Assembly (NCBI GenBank): GCA_041397365.1
Contig: JAWKWT010000007.1
Span: forward strand, 1-64,000
DNA from: P52-10 sp041397365
GTDB taxonomy: Bacteria > Pseudomonadota > Alphaproteobacteria > Rhizobiales > Xanthobacteraceae
Direction: 5' to 3'
DNA length: 64,000 nt
The translations under genes and the position numbers were made by a program. Below, piece by piece: positions 27,564-36,650 of this stretch. A model generated the notes under the pieces. The model was not told where the DNA came from. It saw only the letters and a program-made list of their open reading frames with translations, and did not search any database. The number at the start of each line of letters is the position of its first letter. Within the stretch, counting starts at the first letter, position 1.

Positions 27564-28446
27564 GAGCAACGAGGTGTTCACCGCGCCGATCGCGTTCCCA
27601 AAGCGCGCCTCGGCGTCGCGCCGGAAGAACATTCCGTTCAGCGTCAAATGCGCGCTGGCGTTTCTGCTTCTCATCGTGGTCGCGGCGGCGAGCGCCGATC
27701 TGATCGCGCCCTATGGTTACGCCAAGCAGGATCTCGGCGCGCGGCTGCGGCCGCCGGTGTTCTTCGGCGGAACGTGGGACTACATTCTCGGCACCGATAC
27801 GCTCGGTCGCGACATATTGAGCCGCATCCTTTACGGCGCGCGCACGTCCATTTTGGTCGCCTTGGGCGGGACGGTGATCGGCTTTATCCTGGGTACGCTT
27901 CTCGGATTCATCGCCGCGCATTGGCGCGGCTGGGTCGAGGAAGCCGTGATGATGATGGTCGATTTGCAGACGGCGTTGCCAATGCTGGTGCTGGCGCTCG
28001 CCGTCCTGGCGTTCTTCGGCAACAGCCTGTTGCTGCTGATCCTGCTGATCGGCCTGGACGGATGGGAACGCTACGCAAGGCTGACGCGCGGCATGGTGCT
28101 GTCGGCGCGCGAGAGCGGCTATGTCATGTCGATGCAGATCGTCGGCGCGCCATCATGGCGCATCTATCTCGGTCATATATTCCCGAACATCGCCGGCGCG
28201 CTGATCGTGCAGCTCACGCTGAATTTCCCCGGAACGATCATTCTGGAGAGCGCGCTGTCCTTCTTCGGCCTCGGCGTTCAGCCGCCGATGACCTCGCTCG
28301 GCCAGATGCTCGGGCTCGGCCGCACCTATCTCATCAACGCCTGGTGGATGGCCGTCTTTCCGGGCGTCGTCATCTTCCTGACGACGCTGTCGATGTGCCT
28401 GGTCGGCGACTGGCTGCGCGACCGCCTGGACCCGACCACGACTTAA
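27556..28446 (+). CDS. ABC importer permease, DppC-like
   Basis: The second permease of the importer, about 296 residues, with the N-terminal OppC helix and the BPD_transp_1 domain. It holds GTDTLGRDILSRILYGARTS, typical of DppC proteins, and the ATPase-contact loop ARESGYVMSMQIVGA. The start is taken as the TTG at 27556, overlapping the DppB-like gene by 8 bases, because GGAGG lies 5-9 bases upstream and the ATG codons in this frame are too far inside. It is the last gene of the importer operon. Confidence 0.88.
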   Translation: MAESNEVFTAPIAFPKRASASRRKNIPFSVKCALAFLLLIVVAAASADLIAPYGYAKQDLGARLRPPVFFGGTWDYILGTDTLGRDILSRILYGARTSILVALGGTVIGFILGTLLGFIAAHWRGWVEEAVMMMVDLQTALPMLVLALAVLAFFGNSLLLLILLIGLDGWERYARLTRGMVLSARESGYVMSMQIVGAPSWRIYLGHIFPNIAGALIVQLTLNFPGTIILESALSFFGLGVQPPMTSLGQMLGLGRTYLINAWWMAVFPGVVIFLTTLSMCLVGDWLRDRLDPTTT

Positions 28447-28487
28447 GCGAGGACGGGACGGGGGCCGCAGCAGCCGGCCGGCGCTGT

Positions 28488-29462
28488 CTATTCGACCGGG
28501 ATCTTGGCCTTCTCGACGATTGCCTTCATCTTCTTGCTCTCGCTGATGAGGAATTCGCGGAGCTTTTCGCCCGGCAGCGGCGGGAGCACCTGCGATCCCG
28601 TCTTCTCATAATAGGCGATCGTCGCCGGCTCCTTCATCACCTCGGCGAAAGCGGCGATGAATTTGTCGGCGATCGGCTGCGGCACGCCCTTCGGCATCAC
28701 CACGGTGCCCCACGGATTGAAGGTGATCTGCGGATAGCCGAGTTCGGCAGTGGTGGGCACGTCCGGCAGGGTCGGCAGCCGTGTCGCGGCCGTCGTCGCG
28801 AGCGCCCGCAGCTTGCCGGCATCGATCAGCGGCTTCAGCACGATCGGAAAATCGAACATGAAGTCGATCGTTCCGGACATGATGTCGGTCAGCACCGGCG
28901 GCGTCGCCTTGTAGGGAACGTGGACAACATCGGTGCCTGTACCCAGCGCGAAAATCTCGCCGGTCAGATGTTGCGCGGCAGCCGTTCCGATCGAGCCGAA
29001 ATTCAGCTTGCCGGGATTCTTCTTCGCGTGCTCGACGAATTCTGCGAAGGTCTTGTAGGGTTTGTCCGGTGCGATCACCATCACCAGCGGCGACACGGCC
29101 ATGCCGTAGAGCGGCGTGAAGGAGGTGATCGGATCGTAGGAAAGCGACTTGCGCGTGGCCGGAATGGTCGACATCGGTCCGGACGACGCATAGAGGAAGG
29201 TGTAGCCGTCCGGCTTCGAATTGGCGACATATTCGGAGCCGACGATGCCGCCCGCGCCCGGCTTGTTTTCGACCACGATCGGCTGGCCGAGCCGCTCGCC
29301 GAGACTCTTGGCGAGGAACCGCGCGCCGGTGTCGGTCACGCCGCCGGCGGAAAACGGAACGACCCAGGTGATCGGCCGGTTCGGATAGTCCTGCTGGGCG
29401 AAGGCGGACACCGAAGGCCCGATCGCGAGCAGCGCCGCCCCTACAAGGCTCAAAAGCTTCAT
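28488..29462 (-). CDS. Bug-family receptor (TctC-like)
   Basis: A 324-residue Bug receptor. The signal peptide MKLLSLVGAALLAIGPSVSA is followed by QQDYPNRPITWVVPFSAGG, VVENKPGAGGIVG, KPDGYTF and VVHVPYKATPP. It is convergent with the ABC importer operon and divergent from the omega-transaminase gene at 29656, with the shared promoter region at 29463-29655. As with the other four Bug genes here, no tripartite transporter membrane subunit is encoded nearby. Confidence 0.91.
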   Translation of the reverse strand: MKLLSLVGAALLAIGPSVSAFAQQDYPNRPITWVVPFSAGGVTDTGARFLAKSLGERLGQPIVVENKPGAGGIVGSEYVANSKPDGYTFLYASSGPMSTIPATRKSLSYDPITSFTPLYGMAVSPLVMVIAPDKPYKTFAEFVEHAKKNPGKLNFGSIGTAAAQHLTGEIFALGTGTDVVHVPYKATPPVLTDIMSGTIDFMFDFPIVLKPLIDAGKLRALATTAATRLPTLPDVPTTAELGYPQITFNPWGTVVMPKGVPQPIADKFIAAFAEVMKEPATIAYYEKTGSQVLPPLPGEKLREFLISESKKMKAIVEKAKIPVE

Positions 29463-29655
29463 CTCAATCCCCCATCCTTTGTTTTTGGGGTGCTCGCACC
29501 CTCATCCGCGCCCAGTTTAGGGGCGGCTTCACCGAAATCAATTGGCGAAATGTCCGGCCGCTGTCTTGCCGCAGGGCGTTTGTACGGTAGGCTGCTGCAA
29601 AAGAGTTGCGGCGCGCATCCGACGGCAACCGGCGGTCAACGCGGGAGAAACCAGA

Positions 29656-31017
29656 ATGTCCCATCGCTCCAACAGCCTGCACGCGCGCGACATTGCGACG
29701 CTGGTTCACCCCCAGACGAATCTGCGTCAGCACGTCGAGACCGGTCCCAGCATTTTTACGCGCGGCGAGGGCATCTATGTCCATGACGATGCGGGCCGCA
29801 AATATCTGGAAGGCGCGGCGGGCCTGTGGTGCGCCTCGCTCGGCTTCGGCGTCGAGCGGCTTGCCAAGGTCGCCTACGAGCAGATGCGCGATATCGGCTA
29901 CTACCACATCTACCGCTCGGTCTCGCACGCACCGGCGATCGAACTGGCCGACCGGCTGATCGAGCTTGCGCCGGTGCCGATGTCGAAAGTGCTGTTCCAG
30001 TGCTCGGGCTCGGAAGCCAACGACACCGCCATCAAGCTCGTCTGGTATTACTGGCACGCGATGGGCCAGCCGCAGAAGCGCAAGATCATCGGCCGCGTCG
30101 CCAGCTATCACGGCTCGACCTGCGCGGCCGTCAGCCTCACCGGCAAGCCGGACATGCATGCTGATTTTGGCCTGCCGTTCGACGGCTTCATCCATACGGA
30201 CTTTCCTCACTACTACCGCTTCGCCGAAGCCGGCGAGAGCGAGGAGGAGTTTTCCACCCGGATGGCGGAGTCGCTGGAGCGGCTGATCCTGGCGGAGGGG
30301 CCGGAGACGGTCGGCGCGTTCTGGGCCGAGCCGGTGATGGGGGCGGGCGGCGCGGTGCTGCCGCCCAAAACTTATTTTGCGAAAATCCAGGCCGTGCTGA
30401 GGAAATACGACATCCTGTTCGTCGCCGACGAGGTGATCTGCGGCTTCGGCCGCACCGGCAACATGTGGGGCTCGCAGACCTACGATTTGCAGCCGGACAT
30501 GATCTCCTGCGCGAAGGCGCTGTCGGCGGGGCTCGCGCCGATCTCGGCGCTGCTCATCAATGAGCGCGTGTTCCAGGCGATGCTCACCGAAAGCGACAGG
30601 CTGGGCAGCTTCGCGCATGGCTACACCTATGCCGGCCATCCGGTGACGGCCGCGGTCGCGCTGGAGACGCTGAAGATCTATGACGAGATGGGGCTGGTCG
30701 ATCATGTCCGGCGGGTGGAGCCGACATTCCTGTCCCTGCTGCGCGGCTTGAGCGATCATCCGCTGGTCGGGCAGGCCGACGGCTGCGGTCTGATCGGCGG
30801 CGTCGAGATCGTCGATGACAAGGCGAAGCGAACCGCCTTCCCGGCGGAAGCCGGGATCAACGCCAGGATCGAGGCGGCGCTGCGCAATCAAGGGGTCATT
30901 CTGCGGCAGATCGGCAACCGCATTGCATTTTCGCCGCCGCTGATAATTTCGGAACCGCAGGTGGCGGATTTGTTCGGCCGCGTTCGCGCGGCGCTGGACG
31001 AGGTCGCGCGCGGCTGA
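29656..31017 (+). CDS. Class III aminotransferase (omega-transaminase type)
   Basis: A 453-residue PLP-dependent aminotransferase of the class III family that moves amino groups between omega-amino acids or amines and 2-oxo acids. PLP-site landmarks are FQCSGSEANDTAIKL, ASYHGSTCA, VADEVICGFGRTG and CAKALSAG, whose Lys forms the Schiff base, and TYAGHPVTAAVALE. The start was set at the ATG at 29656 (MSHRSNSLHARD); the frame is open upstream through a non-homologous stretch. It may feed on amines brought in by the ABC importer, which is speculation from position. Confidence 0.92.
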   Translation: MSHRSNSLHARDIATLVHPQTNLRQHVETGPSIFTRGEGIYVHDDAGRKYLEGAAGLWCASLGFGVERLAKVAYEQMRDIGYYHIYRSVSHAPAIELADRLIELAPVPMSKVLFQCSGSEANDTAIKLVWYYWHAMGQPQKRKIIGRVASYHGSTCAAVSLTGKPDMHADFGLPFDGFIHTDFPHYYRFAEAGESEEEFSTRMAESLERLILAEGPETVGAFWAEPVMGAGGAVLPPKTYFAKIQAVLRKYDILFVADEVICGFGRTGNMWGSQTYDLQPDMISCAKALSAGLAPISALLINERVFQAMLTESDRLGSFAHGYTYAGHPVTAAVALETLKIYDEMGLVDHVRRVEPTFLSLLRGLSDHPLVGQADGCGLIGGVEIVDDKAKRTAFPAEAGINARIEAALRNQGVILRQIGNRIAFSPPLIISEPQVADLFGRVRAALDEVARG

Positions 31018-31036
31018 ACGCGGATCGCCCGTTACG

Positions 31037-31249
31037 TCACCTCGGGGCAGGCGTCGGAGACGAAGGGGAGGGCGGCGTTGCGCCCTGACTCATCTTTGCC
31101 TGCGGTGTGTCCTTGCCTGCATCGTCCTTGTCGAACGGGAACAGCATATAGAGGATCGCCAGCGCGACGATGCCGAGCACGGCGAAGACGGTAATCACGG
31201 CGCCGCTGGCGCGGTCGGTCTGAAAATCCCTTTCGGCTTTGTCGGTCAC
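31037..31249 (-). CDS. Small single-pass membrane protein
   Basis: A 70-residue protein with a charged N-terminus (MTDKAERDFQTDRA), one hydrophobic helix at about residues 17-38 (VITVFAVLGIVALAILYMLF) and a Pro/Ser-rich tail. Small proteins with this layout occur widely in Bradyrhizobium-type genomes, but I do not recognise a function. It is convergent with the transaminase gene, 19 bases away. Its length, composition and start codon support it as a real gene. Confidence 0.6.
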   Translation of the reverse strand: MTDKAERDFQTDRASGAVITVFAVLGIVALAILYMLFPFDKDDAGKDTPQAKMSQGATPPSPSSPTPAPR

Positions 31250-31523
31250 GCGTCACCTCTTTCGTCCCCGCAGGACAACGTGGATGCGAGAGCCCGGTTC
31301 CCGCCTGCGTCGGCGATCGCCGCCGGGACGCTGTGCGGAAGGTCACACAGGACGCGACGGATTCGTGTCACGAAGGGTCCGTCCGGCGCGGTGCATCTTT
31401 CGCGCAACACTGCGTTTGAATTGCTTGCAGAGGCCGTCTGCGATCTGGACAAAAAACCGGAGTCGCAAGAGATTTCATCGGTCCCGCGAAGCATCACCGT
31501 GAGTCGGGACGGCAGGGCAGTCG

Positions 31524-31991
31524 ATGCAGTCTATGAAAATCGTAACGGGATTTCTCGCGGCGGTGTTTCTTCTGGCAGGGCTTACCGCAAGCCACGCCGT
31601 CGTCCGGATTTCGGACGATCGCGGGGGCCGCATCGGAACCTATATCGACAAGTATCAGAGCCTGCGTTCCTCCGGCGAAAGCGTCGTCATCGACGGCCTG
31701 TGCGCCTCCGCCTGTACGATCGTTCTCGGCGCAGTGTCGCCGGATCGGATCTGCGTGACGTCGCGGGCGACGCTCGGCTTCCACGCGGCCTGGGATGTCG
31801 GCGCGCGTGGACAGGCGGTGACGAATCGGGAGGCGACCCGGCTTCTGTTCGCGATGTATCCGCCGAATGTCCGGCGCTGGATCAATCAGCGTGGCGGGTT
31901 GAAGCCGCGGATGATCTTCCTGTCCGGCCGCCAGCTCACAAGCATGTACCGACCCTGCTACATGGACGCGCAGGCGTCGGCGCGGGAATAG
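31524..31991 (+). CDS. Secreted protein with CASAC motif (ClpP/crotonase-fold-like)
   Basis: A 155-residue exported protein with a signal peptide (MKIVTGFLAAVFLLAGLTAS from residue 4). The mature part holds VVIDGLCASACTIVLGAV followed by ICVTSRATLGFHAAWD. This GxCxSAC pattern is shared by periplasmic proteins related to ClpP/SppA-like serine hydrolases, with Ser as the possible nucleophile, followed by the FH segment. The function is not established. The ATG at 31524 has AGGG about 7 bases upstream; the ATG at 31533 is an alternative. Confidence 0.7.
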   Translation: MQSMKIVTGFLAAVFLLAGLTASHAVVRISDDRGGRIGTYIDKYQSLRSSGESVVIDGLCASACTIVLGAVSPDRICVTSRATLGFHAAWDVGARGQAVTNREATRLLFAMYPPNVRRWINQRGGLKPRMIFLSGRQLTSMYRPCYMDAQASARE

Positions 31992-32121
31992 CACGCGCTT
32001 CCATCACGCATTCTCGATTGCGCGCGGCGCAGGCATTGCTTGCCCGCGGCGGCTTTGACGCCTATTTGAGGGGCGCGGCCATCCGGGTTCCGGTCGCACA
32101 ACCAGCGGAATCGGAGCACCT

Positions 32122-32307
32122 GTGCAGGGTTTGCCGCAACCATCAGTCACGATCGGTGCCCGCGACGCGCGCCGCCGCGCGACGGTGCTGGCCGTTCTGA
32201 TCGGGAGCTTGGTCCTCGTCCTCGGCGGCGCATTGCTTTTGTGGGCGCATTATGGGACTGCGGTGTTCTTCGAGATGGTGGCCGCAGGCATCGCGGCCTG
32301 TTTCTAA
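32122..32307 (+). CDS. Small membrane protein, uncertain
   Basis: A possible 61-residue protein starting at GTG 32122 with GGAG eight bases before it. It has a basic N-terminus (GARDARRRATVLA), a hydrophobic helix (VLAVLIGSLVLVLGGALLLW) and a short tail ending in AACF. The frame, helix and upstream GGAG make it plausible, but there is no family match I can name. Its stop codon touches the repeat that begins at 32307. Confidence 0.45.
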   Translation: MQGLPQPSVTIGARDARRRATVLAVLIGSLVLVLGGALLLWAHYGTAVFFEMVAAGIAACF

Positions 32308-32355
32308 AGCATGATCCCGAAAAGTGGGAACCGGTTTTCGGACCGGATCATGCTC
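32307..32355. repeat. Palindromic intergenic repeat, GAGCATGATC family, copy 2
   Basis: AAGCATGATC at the left and GATCATGCTC at the right enclose CCGAAAAGTGGGAACCGGTT, the inverse orientation of the copies at 40791 and 63067. It follows the small membrane protein and precedes the SCO1 gene. The left end supplies the last base of the preceding stop codon. Confidence 0.8.
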
Positions 32356-32427
32356 GAACAGAATGTAAGGGGCTGAAGTGATTCAACCCGAACAGATCAC
32401 GCTCTAGCTCTGGACGCCGAACCTGCC

Positions 32428-33021
32428 ATGAGTCCAAAATTCTCCCGTCCGCTCGTGATCGTCGCAGCCTTCGCGTTAAGCCTTGCGATCGGGCTCGCGC
32501 TGACGCTCTGGCTTGTCGGCGGTTCGCGGACGCTCAGCACGGCCTCCGCCATCGGCGGGCCGTTCCAGCTCGTCGATCAGGACGGCAAGGCGGTCACCGA
32601 CAAATCGCTGCCGGGAAAACCCACGCTGATTTTCTTCGGCTTCACCCATTGCCCGGATGTCTGCCCGACGGCGCTGTTCGAAATCTCGGAGATCCTGCGC
32701 GTGATGGGCAAGGATGCGAGCCGGGTGAATGCGTTTTTCGTTTCGGTCGATCCGGAACGCGATACGCCCGCGATCATGAAGGACTATATCGCCAGCTTCG
32801 ATCCTAATCTGAAGGCGCTGACGGGAAGCCCCGAAGCGGTCGCGAAGATCGTCTCGGCCTACCGAGTCTATGCGAAGAAGATTCCGCTGAAGGACGGCGA
32901 CTACACGATGGATCACACCGCGCTGATCTATCTGATGGATCGGGAAGGCCACTTCGTCGCGCCGTTCAATATCAAGCGAAGCCCTGAGGCGGCGGCGATC
33001 GACCTCAAGCGCTATCTGTAG
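32428..33021 (+). CDS. SCO1/SenC family copper chaperone
   Basis: A 197-residue membrane-anchored thioredoxin-fold protein that delivers copper to the Cu-A centre of cytochrome c oxidase. An N-terminal helix (VIVAAFALSLAIGLALTLWL) anchors the domain in the periplasm. The copper ligands are in place: Cys75 and Cys79 in THCPDVCPTAL and His163 in MDHTALIYL; SVDPERDTP is also conserved. The start is the ATG at 32428. No oxidase assembly genes lie next to it. Confidence 0.94.
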   Translation: MSPKFSRPLVIVAAFALSLAIGLALTLWLVGGSRTLSTASAIGGPFQLVDQDGKAVTDKSLPGKPTLIFFGFTHCPDVCPTALFEISEILRVMGKDASRVNAFFVSVDPERDTPAIMKDYIASFDPNLKALTGSPEAVAKIVSAYRVYAKKIPLKDGDYTMDHTALIYLMDREGHFVAPFNIKRSPEAAAIDLKRYL

Positions 33022-33045
33022 CTCGCCGCCGCTCCCGCCACATCG

Positions 33046-34917
33046 TCATCGTTCGCCGGCGCGCGCCGCGGGCTTGAAATGCTCGCTCTTGGCGAGGCCG
33101 TGCTCGGTCTTCTCCCAGCGATAGCGGTCGAAGGCGTATTGCCAGAGCGCACGCCACGCCGCCGCCGACAGCAGCAGCCAGTAGATCGGGGTCGCCGCGA
33201 GAATCCAGACGTTGCGCAGCAGGCCGCGCTGCGCGAGACCGGCGGCGCCGACGACCATGCTGGCGAGCAGTCCCGACAGGATCGAGACGGCATGCACCGT
33301 GTCGAGCCAGTTTTCGAACAGGCTGTTGCGCCGGCCGTCTGCGAGATCGATCCCGGCCAGCGCGATCTGGGTCAGCAGGATCGGATAGACCAGCGCGCCG
33401 AGAATATTGCCGCCGACCAGCAGATTCACGGTCAGGAAGCCGCGCGGCCCGGCCGAGCGCCAGAAATCGACCGGTGTGCTCATATGGACCGCCCAGGTCT
33501 GCATCCAGCCCTTCATCCAGCGGGTGCGCTGCTTGAGCCATGCGCCGAACCGCGCCGGCGCTTCCTCATAGGTGGTCGACGGAAACATCACCGAGCGATA
33601 GCCGAAACGCGCCAGCCGCAGGCCGAGATCGGCATCTTCGGTGACGTTGTAGGCGTCCCAGCCGCTCACCTCGCGCAGAATCCGCGTGTCGAAATGGTTC
33701 GACGAGCCGCCGAGCGGCAGCGGCGCGCGCAGCGCCGTCGCCCCTTGCAGGAATACGTCGAATTGGCCCGCATATTCGGCGGTAAAGGTGCGCGACAGCC
33801 AGCTATCGGAAATGTTGGTGATGCACAGGCTTGCCTGCACGCAGGCGATGTCCGGCCCGTGCATGCGGAACGCATCCAGCGCCAGGCGGAGCTGGTCCGG
33901 CTCGGGCCGGTCTTCGGCGTCGTAAACGGCGACGTAGTCGCCCTGCACAAACGGAAGGGCGCAGTTCAGCGCCTTGGGCTTGGTGCGCGGGCCATCCCGG
34001 GCGGCGAGCACGACCTGCACATGCGGCAGGTGTCCGAGTTTTGCGACGGCCGCGCGGGTTTCGAAATCGTCGGGTTCCAGCGCGAGAATGATCTGGAGCT
34101 TTTCCGGCGGATAGTCGATCGCCTGGATCGCCGCGACCAGCGGCGCGACCGAACGCGCCTCGCGATAGAGCGCGACGACGACCGAATAGAGCGGCAGATC
34201 GCGGTCCGCGAGCGGGGCAAGCTCAGGCGTTTTGCGGCGGGGGATGCAGCAGGCCACGAGGCGCAGCGCCGCGAACGAAACGAAGGCGAGCGACAGCATG
34301 ACGCTGAGACCTTCGAGCCTCAGCACGGGAATCGCGATCAGCGCCGCGCAGAGCAGGATCGGAATCAGGAAATCCCACGCCGATCGCCACACGGTCGCGT
34401 CGGTCAGGCTTCGCGGCGCGGCGGACAGTTCCGGGTGGGCTGCCTTGAGCCCGTCGCTCGCGCGTTGCGCCAGAACCTTGTCGGCATGCTGTGCGATGAA
34501 GCCGTTGAGACGCGCGGCGGTCGTCAGGCGGATGCGGCTGCCGAACACCGGCCGGGTGAGGCGGCTCTGCATGAGACGGCGGGCGGCGAGCCCGCGGGGC
34601 GCGACGACCAGCACCTGCCGGCCGCCGTCCTGGATGTACAGCATCCCGCTTTCAGCCGCCCGATGCAGTTGATGGTCAGCCAGCAGGCAGTCCTTGCGGC
34701 CGAGATAGCGGAAATCCTCCACCTCCAGCCCGGCGCTGGCTGCAAGCCTCTGGATGTAGCTTTCCTCGTCGATCACGCCCCAGCGCAGCAGCACCTGGTC
34801 GGCGCCGATGCCGAGTTCCGCCGCCCTGGCCGCGGCGCTCCGCAGCAGCATCGGCGAGAGGACGCCGCGCAGACACGCGATTTCCGGACCCGGCCGCCCC
34901 GCCCCCGTGCTTTCCAT
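33046..34917 (-). CDS. Membrane glycosyltransferase, family 2 (XagB-like)
   Basis: A 623-residue inner-membrane glycosyltransferase of the cellulose-synthase-like group. The N-terminal 130 residues resemble the MshEN/GspE N-terminal module (DQVLLRWGVIDEESYIQRLA). Two helices follow at about 180-230. The GT2 core has YSVVVALYREA, DAEDRPEPDQ (DxD), TEDADLGLRL and QRTRWMKGW, the Q/RxxRW motif. Two or three helices close the protein. Relatives polymerise exopolysaccharide in biofilm formation. The first ATG is at 34917; an ATG 22 codons inside is an alternative. Confidence 0.9.
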   Translation of the reverse strand: MESTGAGRPGPEIACLRGVLSPMLLRSAAARAAELGIGADQVLLRWGVIDEESYIQRLAASAGLEVEDFRYLGRKDCLLADHQLHRAAESGMLYIQDGGRQVLVVAPRGLAARRLMQSRLTRPVFGSRIRLTTAARLNGFIAQHADKVLAQRASDGLKAAHPELSAAPRSLTDATVWRSAWDFLIPILLCAALIAIPVLRLEGLSVMLSLAFVSFAALRLVACCIPRRKTPELAPLADRDLPLYSVVVALYREARSVAPLVAAIQAIDYPPEKLQIILALEPDDFETRAAVAKLGHLPHVQVVLAARDGPRTKPKALNCALPFVQGDYVAVYDAEDRPEPDQLRLALDAFRMHGPDIACVQASLCITNISDSWLSRTFTAEYAGQFDVFLQGATALRAPLPLGGSSNHFDTRILREVSGWDAYNVTEDADLGLRLARFGYRSVMFPSTTYEEAPARFGAWLKQRTRWMKGWMQTWAVHMSTPVDFWRSAGPRGFLTVNLLVGGNILGALVYPILLTQIALAGIDLADGRRNSLFENWLDTVHAVSILSGLLASMVVGAAGLAQRGLLRNVWILAATPIYWLLLSAAAWRALWQYAFDRYRWEKTEHGLAKSEHFKPAARAGER

Positions 34918-35005
34918 GATCCCCCGACCCGGACGTGCATCGACAACACCTGTGCGGCCGGACCGAATGAGCTATAGAGGGCGTCCCAACCAGCATTGGC
35001 TCCAG

Positions 35006-35911
35006 ATGCAACCATACGGCGACACAACCATCAAGACCGCTTCATCGTACGTTCGCGTATTCGTATTCTGCATGACGATCGGCCTTGCCTTTTGCAGCGG
35101 GAGCGCGGCGGCCCAGACCGCTCCGCCGCGCGCGGGCGTTGTCGCCACGCAGGCGGTGCCCGGCTTCTGGGACCCGCGGCGGCGGCCCGACCGGCCGGAC
35201 CTCTCCCGCATCACCGTGATCCGGTTTCTCACCGAAACCGACTATCCGCCGTTCAATTTCACCGGCCCCGACGGCAATCCCGCGGGCTTCAACGTCGATT
35301 TCGCCCGCCTGTTGTGCGCCGAGATCAAGGTCACCTGCACGATCCAGATGCGGCGCTTCGAAACGCTGGTGGATTCGCTCAACGCCAATCGCGGGGATGC
35401 CGCGATCGCGTCGATGGCGCCGACGTCGCAACTGCGCCAGCGGGTGGATTTCACCGATCCCTATTATCGCGCCCCCGGCCGCTTCGTCGCCCGCAAGGAC
35501 GCGGTGCTGGCGGACATCCGCCCGGAATATCTGGAGGCGAAGAAGGTCGGCGTGATCGCCGGGTCCTCGCATGAGGCGTATCTGAAGACCCTGTTCACCG
35601 ACGCGCAGATCGTCAGACTGCCGAATGACGAGGCGGTGCGCTCGGCCTTGATGCGCGGCGAGGTCGATTTAATTTTCGGCGATGCGATCTCGCTGGCGTT
35701 CTGGATCACCGGCACCGACTCGGCCGATTGCTGCGCCTTCAGCGGCGGGCCGTTCATGGAAAGCCGCTATTTCGGCGAGGGCATCGGCATCGCCGTGCGC
35801 AAGGGCAACGACCTGCTGCGGCAGGCGCTGAACTGGGCCATGTTCCGGGTCTGGGAAAAAGGCCAATACACCGACCTCTGGCTGCGCTATTTTTCCGTCA
35901 GCCCGTTCTGA
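35006..35911 (+). CDS. Amino-acid-type ABC transporter substrate-binding protein (SBP family 3)
   Basis: A 301-residue periplasmic binding protein. A signal segment (VFVFCMTIGLAFCSGSAAAQ) precedes a linker and the SBP_bac_3 domain: FLTETDYPPFNF, GFNVDFARLLCAEI, DAAIASMAPTSQLRQRVDF and VDLIFGDAISLAFW. It would bind a polar amino acid or related cation. No ABC permease or ATPase is encoded alongside, so it is an orphan receptor or acts with a transporter elsewhere. An earlier in-frame ATG at 34967 is possible. It is divergent from the glycosyltransferase gene. Confidence 0.86.
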   Translation: MQPYGDTTIKTASSYVRVFVFCMTIGLAFCSGSAAAQTAPPRAGVVATQAVPGFWDPRRRPDRPDLSRITVIRFLTETDYPPFNFTGPDGNPAGFNVDFARLLCAEIKVTCTIQMRRFETLVDSLNANRGDAAIASMAPTSQLRQRVDFTDPYYRAPGRFVARKDAVLADIRPEYLEAKKVGVIAGSSHEAYLKTLFTDAQIVRLPNDEAVRSALMRGEVDLIFGDAISLAFWITGTDSADCCAFSGGPFMESRYFGEGIGIAVRKGNDLLRQALNWAMFRVWEKGQYTDLWLRYFSVSPF

Positions 35912-35924
35912 AACGACGGATGCG

Positions 35925-36578
35925 ATGATCGCCACCGGCATGACGACCCTGAAAGAGCGGATCGCGGCGGCAATGCTGGCCTGCGTCGGCTGGTGCGCGC
36001 TCGCCCTGCAATATTATCTGCTGAGCGGGATCACTCATGAGATGGGCCTGTCGTGGGGCGCGAGCCTGCTGCGCTTCCTCAGCTATTTCACGATCCAGTG
36101 CAACGTGCTGGTGGCGCTGGTGCTGAGCGCGTTTGCCTTGCGCGAAAAACACAGCGAATGGACGGTGCATCCGTTCGAGCGCTCCGCCATCGCCAGCTAC
36201 ATCGCGGTGGTTGCGGTGGTCTACATCGCCTCGCTGCGCGATCTGTGGGAGCCGCAGGGCGCGCAATGGCTGGCGGACGTGCTGCTGCATTATTTCATGC
36301 CGCTCGCCTATCTGGCGTTCTGGCTTGTCAGCATGCACAAGGCGGGTCTGCGATGGTACGATCCGCTGCTGTGGCTGATCTATCCGCTCTTCTATCTCGG
36401 CTTCGTGCTGGTGCATGGGCGCTGGACCGGCTTCTACCCGTATCCGTTCGTGATGTGAGCCGGATCGGCTATGGCGAAGCTGGTCGAAAACGCTATCGGC
36501 GTCCTGCTGGTGTTCCTCGCTGCGGGCTACGCGGTTCTCGCGATCAGCCGGCTTCTGGCGCGCCGCGAGCCGGTGTGA
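35925..36578 (+). pseudogene. Pr6Pr-type membrane protein with paired frameshifts
   Basis: A multi-pass membrane protein with about six helices. Typical segments are LQYYLLSGITHEMG, RFLSYFTIQCNVLVAL and HGRWTGFYPYPF. At 36452-36458 the open frame ends (FVM, stop). The next residues of the family (DVSRIGYG) appear in a second frame for about 25 bases, after which the first frame resumes with KLVENAIGVLLVFLA and ends at 36578. Two opposite single-base errors or mutations would explain this and restore a 217-residue protein. The function of the family is unknown. Confidence 0.7.
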
Positions 36579-36650
36579 GCTTCGGGCATCCCTGCGTTCC
36601 GATTTGACGGACCGGCTCCGAGTGCCCTACACGGGACGCTTCCGGAGACA

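Noticed and set aside
27648..29786. A 712-codon plus-strand frame across the DppC-like and Bug genes.
   Set aside because: It crosses two well-supported genes in the wrong frame and strand and has arginine-rich shadow composition.
33079..34977. A 632-codon plus-strand frame opposite the glycosyltransferase.
   Set aside because: Antisense shadow of a clear GT2 enzyme with all motifs on the minus strand.
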